Of a stretch of DNA of 41,450 bases, positions 38,747 to 41,450 are shown piece after piece. Within the stretch, counting starts at the first letter, position 1, and each line of letters opens with the position of its first letter. The notes beneath the pieces were generated by a model. The model did no database searches and was not told where the DNA came from. It saw only the letters and a program-made list of their open reading frames with translations. Both the position numbers and the translations under genes were made by a program. Source of the DNA: a virus; IMG/VR virus record IMGVR_UViG_3300047494_000103, positions 1 to 41,450 of that record, one strand, 5' to 3'.

Positions 38747-39952
38747 TTGGGCACCTATTCTTCGGGTCAAGATATAACTATTTCGAAACACACGCCGGGC
38801 CATCGTGACTGCCGCGCGTGTGCGGAGACACAAAAATTGGGATCGCAGCTGTTAACACCCGACATGCTGTTCCGGCATGCGTTTGAAACTTGGATCTCCC
38901 GCAGAACTATGAGTGCTCCCCTCGGATTTAATGTCGGTCCGAGGCCAGTGAATGCCCGGTATCTTGCGCACAGAAGCATTAAAGACTATCGCGCGTCGGC
39001 TTCAGCTCTCGAGAAATTCTTTGCAGATCTGACTCTCGGCGAGATTCATCCTGGTCACATCAACAGCTACCAGAACGCGAGGGCATACGGCGATAACTCA
39101 GTGTGTGTACGGGGCCGATGGTCGAAGCCATGCGGAGCCAATAGGATTCGCAAAGAGGTTGAGTTACTGATCCGCTTGCTCAAGGGGGCTCGGCTCTGGG
39201 GCGAGGATCAAAAAGAAGATTTTGTGATGGTTCGGAAAGAGGAGAGCGACAGCCGGCGCGCCATGGACTCGGAAGAGCAGCATCGCTGGCTCGAGACGTG
39301 CTCGAGCAGGGAAGACTGGCACTTCATTCTCTGGTATTCGTGCCTGGGCCTGCAGACTGCCGCTTCGACCGATGAGCTGCGCGCTCTGCAGCTCGGCGAC
39401 GTGACGCTTGGCAGCGCGGGCTACGAGATGATTCATATCCGGTGGAAGCAGGAAGGCGTCAAAACGAAATTCCGGGTGCGGCCGGTCCCACTGGCTGGGC
39501 AGGCGATTTGGGCGATGGGCAAGCTTGTCGAGCGCGCCCGATCGTTGGGATCCACGCAGATGCATCACTATCTTTTCCCGTTTGGATCTCGCGGCGGATA
39601 CTCATACGACCCTACGAAGCCGATGAGTGACTCGGGGCTAAAGAAGAGATGGAACGCAGCTCGGGAGCAAGCCGGCTTGCCGTGGCTGAGGCCTTACGAT
39701 CTGCGGCATACGGGCATCACTCGCATGGCTGAACAAGGCGTTCCAATCGAAGTCGCGATGAGTATGGTCGGTCACATGACCTACCAGATGCATCAGCACT
39801 ACACGGCCATTCAGAAGAACGTGAAGCGTAAATGGATGGACGTGGCTTGGGGCGGCGGCTCGGTGGAATCCGCTTTGCCGCCGTCTAAGCCGCCAGTGCG
39901 GGAGTACCAGCCAAGTAACGGTTTTGCACAGAAAATATCCCGTCGGGCCTAA
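38747..39952 (+). CDS. Tyrosine integrase, 401 aa
   Basis: TTG 38747 is five bases behind CGGAG. An N-terminal CxxC with HRDCRAC and a SAM-like core-binding domain (residues 70-150) lead to the catalytic domain: R212 (STDELRAL), a beta-hairpin lysine near 241, Y317-x-x-R320 (Tyr in place of the usual His), H343 (VGH) and nucleophile Y352 (HQHYT). All essential residues are present. It would join attP, 90-170 bases downstream, with the host tRNA-Met gene. A terminator-like hairpin follows. Confidence 0.93.
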   Translation: MGTYSSGQDITISKHTPGHRDCRACAETQKLGSQLLTPDMLFRHAFETWISRRTMSAPLGFNVGPRPVNARYLAHRSIKDYRASASALEKFFADLTLGEIHPGHINSYQNARAYGDNSVCVRGRWSKPCGANRIRKEVELLIRLLKGARLWGEDQKEDFVMVRKEESDSRRAMDSEEQHRWLETCSSREDWHFILWYSCLGLQTAASTDELRALQLGDVTLGSAGYEMIHIRWKQEGVKTKFRVRPVPLAGQAIWAMGKLVERARSLGSTQMHHYLFPFGSRGGYSYDPTKPMSDSGLKKRWNAAREQAGLPWLRPYDLRHTGITRMAEQGVPIEVAMSMVGHMTYQMHQHYTAIQKNVKRKWMDVAWGGGSVESALPPSKPPVREYQPSNGFAQKISRRA

Positions 39953-40006
39953 ATAGGTATTGACTCGCCGGGAATCTGTTCTATCTTGGACAAAGTCTAG
40001 CCAAAT

Positions 40007-40031
40007 GAAACCCTAGTGTTTCGAGTTTTTT
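40007..40031 (+). terminator. Weak terminator after the integrase
   Basis: GAAAC, CCTAGT, GTTTC then GAG and six T residues. The stem has only five base pairs, so the call is tentative; it may also contribute to integrase or IHF-type binding near attP. Confidence 0.45.
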
Positions 40032-40041
40032 GGGGAATCAA

Positions 40042-40122
40042 GCTTAGAGCGACGGAGTTTTCGCTTAGAGCGATGGATTCATAACCCATAGGTCGGCGGT
40101 TCGATCCCGCCCTCCGCCACCA
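40042..40122 (+). other. attP: attP: 3' part of a tRNA-Met (CAT) gene
   Basis: From about 40066 the sequence equals the end of a bacterial tRNA-Met: D-arm end, anticodon loop TTCATAA with CAT at 40080-40082, T-arm GGCGG-TTCGATC-CCGCC (40095-40111), acceptor CTCCGCC (40112-40118) and ACCA (40119-40122). The 5' acceptor is replaced by GACGGAG (40051-40057; six of seven pairs) and the D-loop is missing, so it is no functional tRNA. GCTTAGAGCGA occurs twice, at 40042-40052 and 40063-40073. The integrase gene lies just upstream, so this is the attachment core that restores the host tRNA on integration. Confidence 0.85.
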
Positions 40123-40197
40123 AAAGCTTGAAAAAACACAACGGGTTGAGGTTGAAGCGATGCTTCTGTCTACCGGATGTGTATCACGCGCTGTGAA

Positions 40198-40217
40198 CGA
40201 TGGTGAAAACACCATCG
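40198..40217 (+). other. Perfect hairpin upstream of the ParB operon
   Basis: CGATGGTG, AAAA, CACCATCG: eight base pairs with an AAAA loop. TTTTT begins ten bases later, too far for a standard terminator. Candidate operator or centromere-like site of the ParB-like protein, or attenuator. Confidence 0.55.
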
Positions 40218-40265
40218 CTCTAGGCCCGTTTTTGCGTCTGGCAGCGGAGCGCCTCGTTTCTCCAT

Positions 40266-40293
40266 TCCTTTGGCTGGCAATTCAGCCAAAGGA
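40266..40293 (+). promoter_or_regulatory. Hairpin that hides the Shine-Dalgarno site
   Basis: TCCTTTGGCTG (40266-40276) pairs without mismatch with CAGCCAAAGGA (40283-40293) around GCAATT. The right arm contains AAAGGA of the AAAGGAG ribosome site for ATG 40302, so in the folded RNA the operon's first gene cannot be initiated easily. Confidence 0.65.
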
Positions 40294-40301
40294 GAATCAC
40301 C

Positions 40302-41003
40302 ATGTCCGATCTCAGCGGTCATGTTTCACGCAGCTCGCATGAGCCTGCGCCGTTTCTTGCTCTAACCTCCGCTTCCATTCAGCCCGCTTTTTCTGAGCGC
40401 ACGAATCACGCGCTCGAAGCCCTGAACTGCCAGCTTCTCTTTACTGCCAACGATCTCGTCGGCTCCCGCACGCGCACCTCCAGCGACAAGTCAGACCGTC
40501 CGGTCCTCTATTGCGAGGAGTGCCATATGTGCGCCCTCGGCGACTCCCCGATCGCGCATGTGGAGAGCTGCCGCGTCGGACGCCTGGCTAGCATTCTCAC
40601 CCGCATGTGCGACGCGCAGTCGCAAACCGTTCCGACCTATGCTCCCAACCGACGAAAGGAGGATGCGCTGGCTGCCGAGGCCTGCGCGGAGGACCGGAAT
40701 TCTTCGCGCGGCGACTTCAATGAGCCCTGGGGATTCCAACGCACCGCGCCCACTGTTTTTGAACTGAGTGACGTGGATGGCGCGAAGCTTGCCATCATGC
40801 TCGGGTCGCCCGACAAGGCTGAAGAGACCGCGCGCCGGATCTACGCATGCGTCAACTTTTGCGCTGGCATCGACACCGAGACCCTGCGCTCCGAATTGCC
40901 GCTGGCGTCTGGCGATCGCCGCCGCTTCCATGAGATCACTCACTTGCGCCGCGCTCTGCCCTGGCTTCCTACGACTGAGCCTGTCCTGGCGGTGCAAGCG
41001 TGA
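40302..41003 (+). CDS. Hypothetical protein preceding ParB, 233 aa
   Basis: ATG 40302 follows AAAGGAG. Residues about 70-90 contain CEECHMCALGDSPIAHVESC, a possible zinc site; two later Cys residues and a helical C-terminus (KAEETARRIYACVNFCAG, RRRFHEITHLRRALPWLP) follow. No family is recognised. Its stop overlaps the GTG of the ParB-like gene (GTGA), so the two proteins are made together and perhaps work together. Translation is probably regulated by the hairpin over its ribosome site. Confidence 0.65.
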   Translation: MSDLSGHVSRSSHEPAPFLALTSASIQPAFSERTNHALEALNCQLLFTANDLVGSRTRTSSDKSDRPVLYCEECHMCALGDSPIAHVESCRVGRLASILTRMCDAQSQTVPTYAPNRRKEDALAAEACAEDRNSSRGDFNEPWGFQRTAPTVFELSDVDGAKLAIMLGSPDKAEETARRIYACVNFCAGIDTETLRSELPLASGDRRRFHEITHLRRALPWLPTTEPVLAVQA

Positions 41004-41450
41004 CGGCTACTGCGGCGATCGCCGCTTCGATGGAGATCACACAGCTTGGGGTTTGGCAGTTGGGTCCGTCGCCTTTCAATCCGCGCAAGACGTTTGACCC
41101 TTCGGCGCTGGCGGAGCTTCGTGATTCTATTCGGCAACATGGCGTCCAGTCGCCGCTCATCGTCAGGCCTCTTAGTAACCTGTCGGTCGCAGTGGGCGAT
41201 GAGGTTGATTACGAAATCGTCGCTGGGCATAGGCGTCATGCTGTGTTGGCTGAGATCGATGCTGAAGGACTTGTGCCCTGTATTGTCCGCGAAATGTCAG
41301 ATGACGAGGCCCGCGAGATTGCGCTCATTGACAACCTGCAGCGTGCCGACGTGCCTCCGCTCGAGGAAGCGGACGCCTACGAGGCGTTGCGTCAGCAGTT
41401 GGGCACGGATGAAGCAATCGCTGTGCGCGTTGGCAAGCCGATCGAGTACA
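41000..41450 (+). CDS. ParB-like protein, N-terminal part (continues at position 1)
   Basis: GTG 41000 overlaps the preceding stop; ATG 41030 is the alternative and begins closer to the ParB domain. The first 71 codons reach the junction at 41212, after which the frame continues into position 1. Visible are FNPRKTF (box I), LRDSIRQHGVQSPLIVRPL, and EIVAGHRRHAVLAEI (box II), the N-terminal ParB nuclease/CTPase-type domain. The duplicated part (from 41213) equals codons at 1-238. Confidence 0.85.
   Translation, partial: MTATAAIAASMEITQLGVWQLGPSPFNPRKTFDPSALAELRDSIRQHGVQSPLIVRPLSNLSVAVGDEVDYEIVAGHRRHAVLAEIDAEGLVPCIVREMSDDEAREIALIDNLQRADVPPLEEADAYEALRQQLGTDEAIAVRVGKPIEY
41213..41450. repeat. Terminal overlap, right copy
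   Basis: Same 238 bases as 1-238 except g41323 for a111 (GCG for GCA, both alanine). It supports circularity or circular permutation; the single change points to variants in the sampled population or a sequencing difference. Confidence 0.95.

Noticed and set aside
40051-40122. A functional phage-encoded tRNA-Met
   Set aside because: The D-loop is absent, the acceptor has an A-C mismatch and the integrase gene is adjacent, so an attachment site is the better explanation.
39997-40215. Minus-strand frame of 72 codons over attP
   Set aside because: The sequence RAGSNRRPMGYESIAL is the well-known artefact of reading the complement of a tRNA-Met gene.
1-41450. CRISPR array, insertion sequence or transposase
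   Set aside because: Apart from the four iterons and the terminal overlap I saw no regular direct-repeat array, and no transposase motif was recognised on either strand.

Overview
The window reads as one complete temperate siphovirus genome (a phage or excised prophage) rather than a piece of bacterial chromosome. The last 238 bases (41213-41450) repeat the first 238 with a single silent difference (a111 versus g41323), so the molecule closes into a circle of about 41,212 bp and the ParB-like gene runs through the junction. Almost every gene is on the + strand, tightly packed with ATGA, GTGA or TTGA stop/start overlaps and frequent TTG and GTG starts. The host is not stated by the sequence. 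GC-rich codon use, Gram-negative style Sec signal peptides and the overall gene style would fit a soil Acidobacteriota-like host, but that is a guess.

Layout. 40302-41003, 41000-1509 (through the junction) and 1506-3856: an early operon with a Cys-containing protein, a ParB-like protein without ParA, small membrane and zinc-ribbon proteins, a 'replication terminator'-like phage protein and a possible DUF2303 relative. 4005-9585: accessory early genes, including a four-repeat Myb/SANT-like DNA-binding protein, a zinc-finger/HTH protein, a GNAT acetyltransferase, a DUF5131 (Gp37/Gp68) three-cysteine protein, an ASCH-domain protein and several very small ORFs. 9646-10446: a winged-helix replication protein whose gene carries four phased copies of a 13-bp palindrome, a lambda-O-like candidate origin. 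10447-11928: a terminator, a hairpin, a small regulator-like ORF, an XhlA-like membrane protein and an HNH nuclease.

12139-24037 is the packaging, head and neck module of HK97 type: P27 small terminase, large terminase, portal, S49 protease with a cysteine-rich tail, HK97-fold capsid protein, gp6-like connector, head closure, DUF3168 tail completion, tail tube, then a probable moron with its own promoter and terminator, the tail assembly chaperone with a likely -1 frameshift extension, and a gp10-like protein in an unusual place. 24034-26580 is the tape measure. 26604-33158 interrupts the usual tail order with a lysis cassette (holin-like protein, M15 peptidase), a tRNA-like element, a sigma-region-4-like HTH protein and an 1147-residue secreted-looking SGNH hydrolase. 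33225-37884 resumes the distal tail: two distal tail proteins, an NlpC/P60-like DUF6950 protein and a J-like central fibre protein.

37840-40122 is the lysogeny region: three minus-strand genes (a zinc ribbon and two ribbon-helix-helix proteins), operator-like inverted repeats, a tyrosine integrase and an attP that matches the 3' part of a tRNA-Met gene. On integration the ParB operon would lie directly behind the reconstructed host tRNA-Met gene. No classical CI-type repressor is recognisable.
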